Source: Alphaproteobacteria bacterium (GTDB lineage Bacteria > Pseudomonadota > Alphaproteobacteria > Rhizobiales > Xanthobacteraceae). Taken from it: DNA of 6,323 nucleotides. Shown piece after piece: positions 1-5,316 of this stretch. The position numbers and the translations under genes were made by a program. Each line of letters opens with the position of its first letter. The stretch's first letter is position 1. The notes under the pieces were generated by a model. It was given only the letters and a program-made list of their open reading frames with translations. It had not been told where the DNA came from and did not search any database. The DNA lies in contig VAZL01000457.1 in the NCBI GenBank assembly GCA_005883445.1, positions 1 through 6,323 on the forward strand, read 5' to 3'.

Positions 1-980
1 TAAGGAAGCCGCGGATTGGCAGGAGTTCCGATATTGCTGGCGGTGAAATCCGTGAACATCGGATCCTCGCCGGGTCCGCCGTCGCGATGGCAGTTGTTGC
101 ATTGCGCCTTGCCGCGGAACAGCTCGTAGCCCATCTGCTCTTGCGGGGTGAGCTGCGCCTTGCCTGCAAGCATCGCGTCGAACTTCGAGGTGAATGTCGT
201 CACCTCGGCCGAGGCTTCGTAGCTGGCGATGGACTGCGCCATCTGGTCGAATGTCGCGGCAGCCCGTCCGCGCTCAAGCTCGTTGAGATGGACCGGCATC
301 GGATCGTTGGCCGCTGGCGGGCCGGGCTGGTCGCAGACCTGTTCGACGTCCTTCGGCCATTCGATCGCAAAGGCTTGTTTGCCCCATACGCTTTCGAACA
401 GCGCGCGATACGGCCGTTGCGAGGCGCGGTAGACCGCACAGGCGCTGTCGGGCAGGCCCATTTCGACTGGATTGGTTGGCGGGCCCTGCGCCTGTTCGGC
501 GGCCGGGTTGCCCAATCGGCGGCCGGTGGCGCGCATGTCCCAGAAATTGCCGCCGACGAGGTCGCCTTGGCCGGGATTGTAATGCAGCACGGGTGCAAGC
601 GGCGCATAGGCGTGCGATTGCGGCTTGCGGTCGCTGAAGCGTGTGCGCACCGAACCGGGATAGGACCCGGTTGTCCGGTTGAGTTCCGATACCGGGCCGG
701 TGAAACCCGTCTCGGGCATGTGGCAGAAAGCGCAAGCCTCGTTGCGGTTCACCGACAGATGCTTGTCATAGAGCATCAGCTTGCCGAGCAGCTCGATTTG
801 CTGGACCTGATTATCCGGCGGTGCTGCCAGCCGCTCGAGTGACTGTGCCTCGATCCGATCGATTTCGGCTTCCACCTGTGCAATCTCCGCAAGCGCCGCG
901 GGCGTGAGCGTTGTGCTGGCCTCCTGCGCGCTTACGACATCGGCGCCCGGCGCGGCAATGACGATGACCGCTCCGAACAC
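1..980 (-). CDS. Di-heme cytochrome c peroxidase / MauG family protein (C-terminus cut by window edge)
   Basis: Predicted periplasmic di-heme c-type cytochrome; family members reduce hydrogen peroxide with electrons from small cytochromes or, like MauG, oxidise protein side chains. The minus frame is open from a GTG at 980 to the left edge, 326 residues. Two CxxCH heme sites are seen: CAFCH at residues 83-87 and CNNCH at 294-298. Between them lie GGNFWDMRATG (F146, W147, D148) and NPVEMG, both typical of the CCP_MauG domain. Residues 2-18 are hydrophobic and end VSA|QE, a plausible signal-peptide cut, but the n-region has no positive charge. An in-frame TGA at 1013-1011 blocks any start further upstream, and no good ribosome binding site precedes the GTG, so the true start is uncertain. 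The C-terminal part, with the expected Met ligand and calcium-site residues, lies outside. The family is secure; the substrate is unknown. Confidence 0.88.
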   Translation of the reverse strand, partial: MFGAVIVIAAPGADVVSAQEASTTLTPAALAEIAQVEAEIDRIEAQSLERLAAPPDNQVQQIELLGKLMLYDKHLSVNRNEACAFCHMPETGFTGPVSELNRTTGSYPGSVRTRFSDRKPQSHAYAPLAPVLHYNPGQGDLVGGNFWDMRATGRRLGNPAAEQAQGPPTNPVEMGLPDSACAVYRASQRPYRALFESVWGKQAFAIEWPKDVEQVCDQPGPPAANDPMPVHLNELERGRAAATFDQMAQSIASYEASAEVTTFTSKFDAMLAGKAQLTPQEQMGYELFRGKAQCNNCHRDGGPGEDPMFTDFTASNIGTPANPRLP

Positions 981-1068
981 CAGCCCAGGGTCATTGTTGG
1001 CGCTTATACTTCAAAGCATCGACAGATCAGGGAATTTCGGTCAGGGGTTTTTAACGCGCCCGAGCACG

Positions 1069-1096
1069 AAGGATGTCGGTGAGACGCGACATCCTT
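1069..1096 (-). terminator. Stem-loop between the small secreted protein and the peroxidase
   Basis: AAGGATGTC (1069-1077) and GACATCCTT (1088-1096) form a perfect 9-bp stem with a 10-nt loop. It lies 12 bases past the stop of the 1108-1437 gene on the same strand, the place for a terminator. No clear T-run follows on the minus strand, so it may instead be an attenuator or an mRNA-stabilising hairpin in a shared transcript. Confidence 0.35.
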
Positions 1097-1107
1097 TCCG
1101 GCTACGC

Positions 1108-1437
1108 TCATTCGAGCTTGAGCTTGGCGGTGCCAACCAACTCCATGCACTCCGCGGTCTTGCCTTCTGCGTCCAAGGCTTTGGCGCGGGTCAAGATCGC
1201 GTCGAGGCCCGCTCTTGAATCGACTTCGGCGCGCCTCACCGATTCCGGCGTTGGCTGATGGCGCAGCTGCGCGCCGATCGATTGCGACGCTGTCGGGCCG
1301 ACAGCGGGATTGCTTTCGGACAGGCGTGCTGCCTTCTCCAATTGTGCAATCTCGTCGCTGCAAGGGCTTGCATGGGCCGAGGTGACGCCAAGGCCGAGGG
1401 CGATATAAACAACCAGCGTCATGGCTAATGGATTCAT
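1108..1437 (-). CDS. Small secreted protein of unknown function, 109 aa
   Basis: I do not recognise a named family. The first 23 residues (MNPLAMTLVVYIALGLGV...) form a hydrophobic segment ending AHA|SP, a Sec signal peptide with an unusually uncharged n-region. The mature part is about 86 residues, polar and probably helical, with two cysteines (C26 and C97) that could form a disulfide in the periplasm. It ends in the basic stretch TAKLKLE. The start is chosen because GGAGGG lies 5 bases upstream of the ATG; an in-frame ATG at 1506 would add 23 residues but lacks this signal. It sits upstream of the cytochrome c peroxidase gene on the same strand, 127 bases apart, so co-transcription is possible. 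No function can be assigned from sequence alone. Confidence 0.8.
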   Translation of the reverse strand: MNPLAMTLVVYIALGLGVTSAHASPCSDEIAQLEKAARLSESNPAVGPTASQSIGAQLRHQPTPESVRRAEVDSRAGLDAILTRAKALDAEGKTAECMELVGTAKLKLE

Positions 1438-1442
1438 GACGA

Positions 1443-1448
1443 CCCTCC
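1443..1448 (-). promoter_or_regulatory. Ribosome binding site deciding the start at 1437
   Basis: On the minus strand GGAGGG lies 5 bases before the ATG at 1437. It is close to the ideal Shine-Dalgarno sequence and favours this start over the upstream in-frame ATG at 1506. The bases from here to about 1640 hold no gene I can support; they presumably carry the promoter of the minus-strand gene, but I see no clear -35/-10 pair. Confidence 0.7.
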
Positions 1449-1644
1449 AGATGTCGTGGTGGCACGGCGTGAATGGAGCGTAAGCGATGATTGGCCTGGT
1501 TTCCACCCGGCCGAACAGCGCAACAGGCGCTCAGCTGAAGATCGGCGCAAGATCGGAACAATCGCAACAATATCGGCAAATTCCGTTTTCGGATTGAGGC
1601 CTAGGTTACGCTACCCGGCGTCTCCTCCCCGAACCCGGGTACGC

Positions 1645-1688
1645 GGCGGCCGGCCCCGTTCCCCCGCACGGCGGCCGGCCGCCCTTTT
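1645..1688 (+). terminator. Very GC-rich terminator-like hairpin with T-run
   Basis: GGCGGCCGGCC-type arms at 1645-1655 and 1673-1683 form an 11-bp stem around a 17-nt loop, and CTTTT follows at 1684-1688. The layout fits a rho-independent terminator on the plus strand. However, no intact plus-strand gene lies upstream: the nearest left-hand gene points the other way. It may be left over from a lost gene, or stop read-through coming from the left. Confidence 0.45.
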
Positions 1689-1690
1689 AG

Positions 1691-2036
1691 CGAGCTTGCG
1701 GCGCTCTATCCGCAAACCTGCGGATCGAGAAAGGCTATGTCGTTCATGGCAGTTCGCGCGATGGCGCGCTTGCCCGGCTGGATGGTCTGATTGCGCTCGG
1801 CATCGCCGACCTGATAACTCTTCGTTCAATGTCGCCGGCCGACTTCCAGTCGGTGGCCCAGGTCATCGAGGCTGTCGCAGCGGATGAGATCTATAATCTC
1901 TCAGGCCAGTCCTCGATAACGCTGTCCTTGTGCTCAGCCGGCAGAGACATTGACAGGCATTGCCCTCGGTACGCTCAATATGCTCGAGACGGGGTTGACG
2001 TTGCGCAACACCATGTCGGACGTGCCGGGTCCGTAA
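1691..2036 (+). pseudogene. gmd: Frameshifted N-terminal remnant of GDP-mannose 4,6-dehydratase
   Basis: Intact Gmd converts GDP-mannose to GDP-4-keto-6-deoxymannose for surface polysaccharide sugars such as fucose and rhamnose. The frame starting near 1700 reads GALSANLRIEKGYVVHGSS, then ADEIYNLSGQSSITLS at about 1883-1930, matching the Gmd N-terminal Rossmann region (DGAYLA..LLEKGYEVHG and DEIYNLAAQS). The match then moves by one base near 1930-1935 and continues as QPAETLTGIALGTLNMLE to about 1988, matching QPVET..IA.GTLNLLEA. The frame ends in TAA at 2034-2036. The start codon, the glycine-rich TGITGQDG motif, the catalytic YxxxK region and the whole C-terminal half are absent, and a Tyr codon seems missing after GA. 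The fragment cannot encode an active enzyme. The 227 bases after it hold no gene. Confidence 0.75.
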
Positions 2037-2204
2037 CCTGCGACCTCCCAATCCAGACCCAGCGCACCCAACGAGACCGCGCCATCCAGCTTCTGGCAAA
2101 TGATTTCGCAAGATCGCGCAAATCACGACAATCCTCAGCGATATTTCTCAGCTGAGACCACTCACTCATATGTGATGCGATGTCGGGAAGACTCAGAATG
2201 AAAA

Positions 2205-2221
2205 CGTGAACGAACGTCACG
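2205..2221. promoter_or_regulatory. Inverted repeat upstream of the bicupin gene, possible operator
   Basis: CGTGA-N7-TCACG is a perfect 5-bp dyad ending 42 bases before the TTG at 2264. The size and position suit a dimeric regulator site, and a partial GTGAAC direct repeat overlaps it (2206-2211 and 2223-2228). Five-base arms can arise by chance, and no convincing -35/-10 pair was found nearby. Confidence 0.3.
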
Positions 2222-2263
2222 GGTGAACTTAAAGCGCGAATCCTTCGATCAAACCCAGAGGAC

Positions 2264-3727
2264 TTGCTGACCGTGATAACGAGACGAGATGCTTTAGCCG
2301 CCACAGCTGCGGGTGCAGTCGCGGCGGCCGCGATGACGAGCGCTGCGAACGCCGCGCCGGAGAAGAGTCCAACCTTCGGCAATCCCGATCAACCCGCCGA
2401 GGGCGCGGTCAACGTCACCAACCCCAAAGCGTTAACCGATCCCGGGCCTCAGGACCCAACCCTCGCCGGCACCCAGCCCGCTTTCCTCAACCCACCGGCA
2501 ACCGACGTCAACGGCATGCCGCAGTACTGGGCTTCATTCAATCTTGCGCCGAAGCGAATCCAGAATGGCGGTTGGGCGCGTCAGGTCACGCAGGACGACT
2601 TCAAGATTTCGACGACGGTCGCCGGCGTCAACATGCGTCTCGGACCAGGCGGTGTGCGCGAGCTTCATTGGCACCAGCAGGCCGAATGGGCCGTGATGAC
2701 TTATGGGACCTGCCGGGTGACCATTTTAGATACGATGGGGCGTCCGCAGGTGGCCGACGTGAAGGAAGGAGATCTCTGGTATTTTCCGGCAGGCCTGCCG
2801 CATTCGTTGCAGGGCTTGGAGCCCGACGGCTGTGAGTTCGTCCTCGCCTTCGACAACGGCGAATCGTCCGAATTCAATACGCTGTTGGTGACCGATTGGA
2901 TCGCCCACACACCGCCTGATGTGCTAGCCAAGAATTTCGGAGTGCCCGTAGAGGCGTTCAAAAATATTCCCCTGCACAATAGATGGATTTATCAAAGCAA
3001 TATTCCGGCGCCTCCGCTGCCAACCGTCGAAACGCAAATGGCGGCGGTTGCGGGCAAGCCGCCCAATCCCTTCGTGTTTAGGCTCGGCGACATGCAGCCG
3101 AACCGGGAAACAAAGAGCGGAACAGTACGGATAGCGGATAGCACCAACTTCCATGTTTCGAAAACGATTGCCGCGTCGCAGGTTATCGTCAAGCCGGGCG
3201 GCATGCGCGAAATGCATTGGCATCCTAATGCCGATGAATGGCTGTACATTCTCAAGGGCACCGGACGTGCGACCGTTTTCAATACCGGGCCAGCGGCGCT
3301 CACCGCAAACTTTCGTCCGGGCGACATTGGCTACATGAAGAAAGCGCTCGGCCATTATCTCGAAAACACCGGCAACACGGACCTCGTGTACATGGAAGTG
3401 TTCCGCGCGGACCGCTTTGAAGAGGTGTCGCTGTCCGATTGGCTGGCGCACAGTCCGATCGAGAGAAAGGGGTACCCGCGGAATACAGTCCGACGCTCAT
3501 TTTGCGCAGCAGCAATTCAAAGCGCGTCATTCGTTTTCGCGATCCCTCGAATCGAGAAGCACGATTCGGCTGGTTCAAATGCGGCGCAAAGAATTCTCAA
3601 GGCATTGGAAACTGAATCGCGGCCTCACGCCGGCACGTATATTGAGGCGAGTACCACCAAGAGACCCACAATCAAACAGACCAAGCCCCTTGTGACGTCT
3701 GAAGCCCATGGCCAGCCATCAGCGTAG
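2264..3727 (+). CDS. Tat-exported bicupin, oxalate decarboxylase (OxdC) family, with atypical C-terminus
   Basis: Characterised OxdC enzymes are manganese bicupins that split oxalate to formate and CO2; substrate here is inferred. Residues 6-11 (TRRDAL) plus an Ala-rich stretch ending AANA|AP (about 30) make a twin-arginine signal, so the folded protein is probably exported. Cupin 1 carries H135, H137, E141 and H180 with R132; cupin 2 carries H318, H320, E325 and H364 with R315 and E378. Ligand spacings equal those of Bacillus OxdC. The lid loop reads SEFNT (202-206) where Bacillus has SENST. From about residue 400 the protein stops resembling the family and runs 87 residues further, giving 487 against about 385. 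The start is unsure: AGAGGA lies almost against the TTG at 2264; GTG at 2273 gives better spacing and still keeps the RR motif. The gene stands alone. Confidence 0.88.
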   Translation: MLTVITRRDALAATAAGAVAAAAMTSAANAAPEKSPTFGNPDQPAEGAVNVTNPKALTDPGPQDPTLAGTQPAFLNPPATDVNGMPQYWASFNLAPKRIQNGGWARQVTQDDFKISTTVAGVNMRLGPGGVRELHWHQQAEWAVMTYGTCRVTILDTMGRPQVADVKEGDLWYFPAGLPHSLQGLEPDGCEFVLAFDNGESSEFNTLLVTDWIAHTPPDVLAKNFGVPVEAFKNIPLHNRWIYQSNIPAPPLPTVETQMAAVAGKPPNPFVFRLGDMQPNRETKSGTVRIADSTNFHVSKTIAASQVIVKPGGMREMHWHPNADEWLYILKGTGRATVFNTGPAALTANFRPGDIGYMKKALGHYLENTGNTDLVYMEVFRADRFEEVSLSDWLAHSPIERKGYPRNTVRRSFCAAAIQSASFVFAIPRIEKHDSAGSNAAQRILKALETESRPHAGTYIEASTTKRPTIKQTKPLVTSEAHGQPSA

Positions 3728-3750
3728 GATTCTTCGCATCGCGTTTGCAT

Positions 3751-3788
3751 GTGACACCCCTATTCGCGGTCGTTAGCGTGGTGGTCAC
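3751..3788. terminator. Imperfect hairpin between convergent genes
   Basis: GTGACACC (3751-3758) pairs with GGTgGTCAC (3780-3788) with one bulged G, loop 21 nt. It lies in the 83-base gap between the convergent bicupin gene and the 84-residue gene, where a two-way terminator is expected. There is no T-run on either side and the loop is long, so support is weak. Confidence 0.25.
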
Positions 3789-3810
3789 GGACGACACGAG
3801 GCAAGGCGCG

Positions 3811-4065
3811 CTACATAACCCCTCCATATGGGCTCCGCGCCGACGGCCCGTTGATGACGGGCGGCTGCGTAGGTGCCGCGAGCGGGGCCGGAATCCGGTT
3901 TTGAAAAGCGGGCATCCGCGGTGCTGGCGATCCGAGGAGTGTCGTAGGATTGCGCACGAAGCCGCCACGAAATCCGCCGCCATGCCCAAAGCCGCCACGG
4001 GCAAAGCTGGGAGTAGATCCGACGACGCAAGCCGCCGCCAACACAACCGCAAAAACGCGTCTCAT
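3811..4065 (-). CDS. Small secreted Gly/Pro-rich protein of unknown function, 84 aa
   Basis: MRRVFAVVLAAACVVGSTPSFA (1-22) is a standard Sec signal peptide: two arginines, a hydrophobic core and an SFA|RG cut. After it come a Gly/Phe/Arg/His-rich stretch (RGGFGHGGGFRGGF, 23-36) and then a Pro/Ala/Asn-rich low-complexity segment to residue 84. No enzyme domain is visible. Such small low-complexity exported proteins are common in Bradyrhizobium-type genomes; a cell-envelope or surface role is only a guess. TGAGGG lies 9 bases upstream of the ATG and supports this start. It is convergent with the bicupin gene and its start faces the region leading to the small plus-strand genes. The single cysteine is inside the signal region and lacks a lipobox context. 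Confidence 0.7.
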   Translation of the reverse strand: MRRVFAVVLAAACVVGSTPSFARGGFGHGGGFRGGFVRNPTTLLGSPAPRMPAFQNRIPAPLAAPTQPPVINGPSARSPYGGVM

Positions 4066-4117
4066 GATCGCTATCCCTCAGTCGAGGCCGCCCGACTCAC
4101 GCCTCCCATCTAATCAT

Positions 4118-4132
4118 CCGTCAGAGAGACGG
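4118..4132 (+). other. Small hairpin before the small-gene region
   Basis: CCGTC-AGAGA-GACGG forms a 5-bp stem with a 5-nt loop and is followed by CTTTAT on the plus strand. It resembles a weak terminator but no plus-strand gene lies just before it. It falls in the leader/promoter region of the 84-residue minus-strand gene (start 4065). Confidence 0.25.
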
Positions 4133-4212
4133 CTTTATCTCCATTGCCATGAGTGGACCGATCTTGCGCTCATCTGCGCAATCGTGTCCCGGCGCGCCGA
4201 GGATTGGATGCA

Positions 4213-4317
4213 ATGGTAACGACCGACGGACATGCTCATGAGAAATTGATGCAGGCCGTGGACGCGCTCCCGTCGCGCACTTCCGTAGCCTCCAGTGGTC
4301 AGCCGGCCGCAACCTAA
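4213..4317 (+). CDS. Possible very small ORF, 34 aa
   Basis: ATG at 4213 runs to TAA at 4315-4317 and would encode a 34-residue polar peptide beginning MVTTDGHAHEKLMQAVDALP. GAGGA (4199-4203) lies 9 bases upstream, an acceptable ribosome binding site. No family is recognised, there is no signal peptide or membrane segment, and an ORF this short can occur by chance. It is on the same strand as the two better-supported small genes at 4476 and 4720 and could be the first of three. Apart from this and the repeats listed below, the stretch from 4066 to 4475 holds nothing gene-like that I can support. Confidence 0.3.
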   Translation: MVTTDGHAHEKLMQAVDALPSRTSVASSGQPAAT

Positions 4318-4346
4318 GTATGAGGGGCTCAAACCAGTACGTGACA

Positions 4347-4377
4347 CGGATCAACCTCCGTAGAATGGAGTGATCCG
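4347..4377. repeat. Inverted repeat 1, CGGATCA...TGATCCG
   Basis: CGGATCA (4347-4353) and TGATCCG (4371-4377) form a 7-bp outer stem. Inside, CTCC (4356-4359) pairs with GGAG (4367-4370) around GTAGAAT, with a 2-nt bulge on the left arm. As RNA this would be a stable two-part hairpin in the leader of the 4476 gene; as DNA it could be an operator. Confidence 0.5.
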
Positions 4378-4403
4378 CCTTCGTTGGACTACATCTGCGG
4401 CAA

Positions 4404-4425
4404 CGGATCAAAAAGCGGCGATCCG
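4404..4425. repeat. Inverted repeat 2, CGGATC-N10-GATCCG
   Basis: CGGATC (4404-4409) and GATCCG (4420-4425) repeat the same 6-bp arms as the inverted repeat 57 bases upstream, with a different 10-nt centre (AAAAAGCGGC). It ends 50 bases before the ATG at 4476. Same-arm repeats set in tandem suggest a paired protein-binding site or twin RNA hairpins. Confidence 0.5.
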
Positions 4426-4463
4426 GACTACCGGCAAGGCGCCGCCCCACAAAGGCGCATGAA

Positions 4464-4469
4464 GGGAGG
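4464..4469 (+). promoter_or_regulatory. Ribosome binding site of the 67-residue gene
   Basis: GGGAGG sits 6 bases before the ATG at 4476. This near-ideal signal is the main reason to treat this short ORF as a real gene. Confidence 0.7.
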
Positions 4470-4475
4470 TTCGAA

Positions 4476-4679
4476 ATGAGCGCATTTTCAGATTCGTATG
4501 TCTCGAGAGTGTTGCTTGCGACCCCTCCGCAAGGGCGTGGTCTGGACGTGGTCATGCGGCGGTGGCGCTGGCTGAGGACCTCTCTGTTCGACCCGTACCG
4601 GCCCGAGCTGCACTACATGCGCGGCCCCGGCCCGAAATGGCGAACGAAGCACGCACGCAGTGCTGGGTCCGCGAGCTAA
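4476..4679 (+). CDS. Small basic protein of unknown function, 67 aa
   Basis: I do not recognise the family. The protein starts MSAFSDSYVSRVLLATPPQG and is rich in Arg and Trp in the middle (VMRRWRWLRTSLFDPYRP, about residues 26-43), followed by ELHYMRGPGPKW and a basic tail (RTKHARSAG). It has no signal peptide or long membrane segment, so it is probably cytoplasmic; the Arg/Trp patch could bind nucleic acid or lie on a membrane surface, which is only a suggestion. GGGAGG lies 6 bases upstream of the ATG. The next small gene starts 40 bases after its stop on the same strand with its own ribosome binding site, so the two probably form an operon. Two same-arm inverted repeats lie 50-130 bases upstream. 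Confidence 0.62.
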   Translation: MSAFSDSYVSRVLLATPPQGRGLDVVMRRWRWLRTSLFDPYRPELHYMRGPGPKWRTKHARSAGSAS

Positions 4680-4719
4680 TTGGAAACGATCGCGGAATCC
4701 ATCGACAGGAGCTAGACCT

Positions 4720-4911
4720 ATGACTACCACCGAGTACGCCGCCAATACTGCCCGGGCCTTTCTGGCCGCAGAGATTGCCATGGCGTCGGTCAATTGCGAA
4801 GCCCCGATCGTCACCCGCACGCAAGCCGAGCAACTGCTTGACCTTTACTTTGGCCTCGTCGAACAGGCGGTCCCCTGGACCGAGAACAATCCCCTGGACC
4901 GCCGGTCCTGA
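4720..4911 (+). CDS. Small acidic helical protein of unknown function, 63 aa
   Basis: No family is recognised. MTTTEYAANTARAFLAAEIA and the following residues to about 52 are rich in Ala, Leu and Glu with few helix breakers (TRTQAEQLLDLYFGLVEQAV), suggesting a compact helical hairpin; one cysteine is present near residue 27. There is no signal peptide. AGGAG (4707-4711) lies 8 bases upstream of the ATG and decides this start over an in-frame ATG at 4660, which would overlap the preceding gene. It follows the 67-residue gene by 40 bases and is probably co-transcribed with it. The last dozen codons and the stop overlap a 12-bp direct repeat and a 13-bp palindrome, so the C-terminus may have been altered by a local duplication. 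Confidence 0.62.
   Translation: MTTTEYAANTARAFLAAEIAMASVNCEAPIVTRTQAEQLLDLYFGLVEQAVPWTENNPLDRRS
4871..4908. repeat. 12-bp direct repeat and 13-bp palindrome at the end of the 63-residue gene
   Basis: TCCCCTGGACCG occurs at 4871-4882 and again at 4890-4901, 19 bases apart, so the copies are read in different frames (PWTE and NPLDR). The second copy leads into GGACCG-C-CGGTCC (4896-4908), a perfect palindrome ending just before the TGA stop. This may be a weak transcription end or simply the trace of a small duplication. Confidence 0.5.
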
Positions 4912-5223
4912 TCCGAGCACCACAACCAGCGATCGGGAGTCTCTTGTGGGAGGTCATCCGCGTCGGGTTCGGCTCAGCCATTGTGACCGTCTGCGTCAGC
5001 AGTGACCATAACCGGCGGCGCGTCAGCCCTGTTCTCAAATGGAAATTCTGGTTGCGATTGCTTGCTCCCCAAGTGCATCGCTCTGAAGCCGGCACTCGCT
5101 CGGAGGCGGACGACGTGCTGCAGAATTCATGAGGAGCGGTATTGCCGGCGCCATCGCCCGACCCACCGACCCGAGCGGGCTTCAAATTCATGTGGGGACT
5201 ACGCGGGTCTTTCCCGGTAGAAA
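4912..5223. other. Stretch without a convincing gene
   Basis: No ORF here has both a good start signal and a recognisable product. The best candidate is TTG 4944 to 5132 (plus, 62 residues, basic, containing LKWKFWLRLLAPQV), preceded by GGGAG only 4 bases upstream. A 32-residue frame from ATG 5129 has no convincing ribosome binding site. Neither resembles a family I know, so I list them as possibilities only. I see no tRNA-like fold or mobile-element end. Confidence 0.4.
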
Positions 5224-5253
5224 TTGAGGCCCATATTACCGAGCGGGATTAAT
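5224..5253 (+). promoter_or_regulatory. Candidate promoter of the oxidoreductase gene
   Basis: TTGAGG (5224-5229) and ATTAAT (5248-5253) are 18 bases apart, each matching the sigma-70 consensus at four of six positions. Transcription would start near 5260, leaving a leader of about 68 bases before the ATG at 5328. The -10 box lies inside the inverted repeat at 5241-5259. Confidence 0.35.
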
Positions 5254-5259
5254 CCGCTC
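5241..5259. promoter_or_regulatory. Inverted repeat GAGCGG-N7-CCGCTC over the candidate -10, possible operator
   Basis: GAGCGG (5241-5246) and CCGCTC (5254-5259) are perfect 6-bp arms around GATTAAT. The dyad encloses the candidate -10 box, a usual place for a repressor site. A second palindrome, GCCGA-CA-TCGGC (5268-5279), follows 9 bases later. Confidence 0.4.
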
Positions 5260-5276
5260 CGCTTGAGGCCGACATC

Positions 5277-5316
5277 GGCTTCCGCGATCCACCCGTGGCT
5301 TCCGCGATCCACCCGT
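5277..5316 (+). repeat. Perfect 20-bp tandem duplication before the oxidoreductase start
   Basis: GGCTTCCGCGATCCACCCGT is present twice head to tail (5277-5296 and 5297-5316) with no mismatch. It lies in the predicted leader and its last base is the first base of the ribosome binding site TAGGA (5316-5320), 7 bases before the ATG. Perfect identity suggests a recent slip duplication; copy number may vary between strains. Confidence 0.9.

Noticed and set aside
87..842. Plus-strand 251-codon open frame
   Set aside because: It lies antisense to the peroxidase gene; the minus frame has both CxxCH motifs and family landmarks. Long antisense frames are common in GC-rich DNA.
1004..1579. Minus-strand 191-codon frame overlapping the 109-residue gene
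   Set aside because: Overlaps in another frame the secreted protein that has a signal peptide and GGAGGG; low-complexity Arg-rich product.
1975..2382. Minus-strand 135-codon frame with an Ala-rich segment near its start
   Set aside because: The apparent signal sequence is the reverse complement of the Ala-rich Tat signal of the bicupin; no ribosome binding site seen.
3470..3727. C-terminal stretch of the bicupin as a new functional domain
   Set aside because: No motif, repeats or codon bias typical of a domain; more simply explained as loss of the true tail and read-through into other sequence.
4811..5191. Minus-strand frame containing GCGARIRTGG
   Set aside because: GARIRTG-like strings are a known artefact of spurious translations in bacterial genomes; the frame also overlaps the 63-residue gene.
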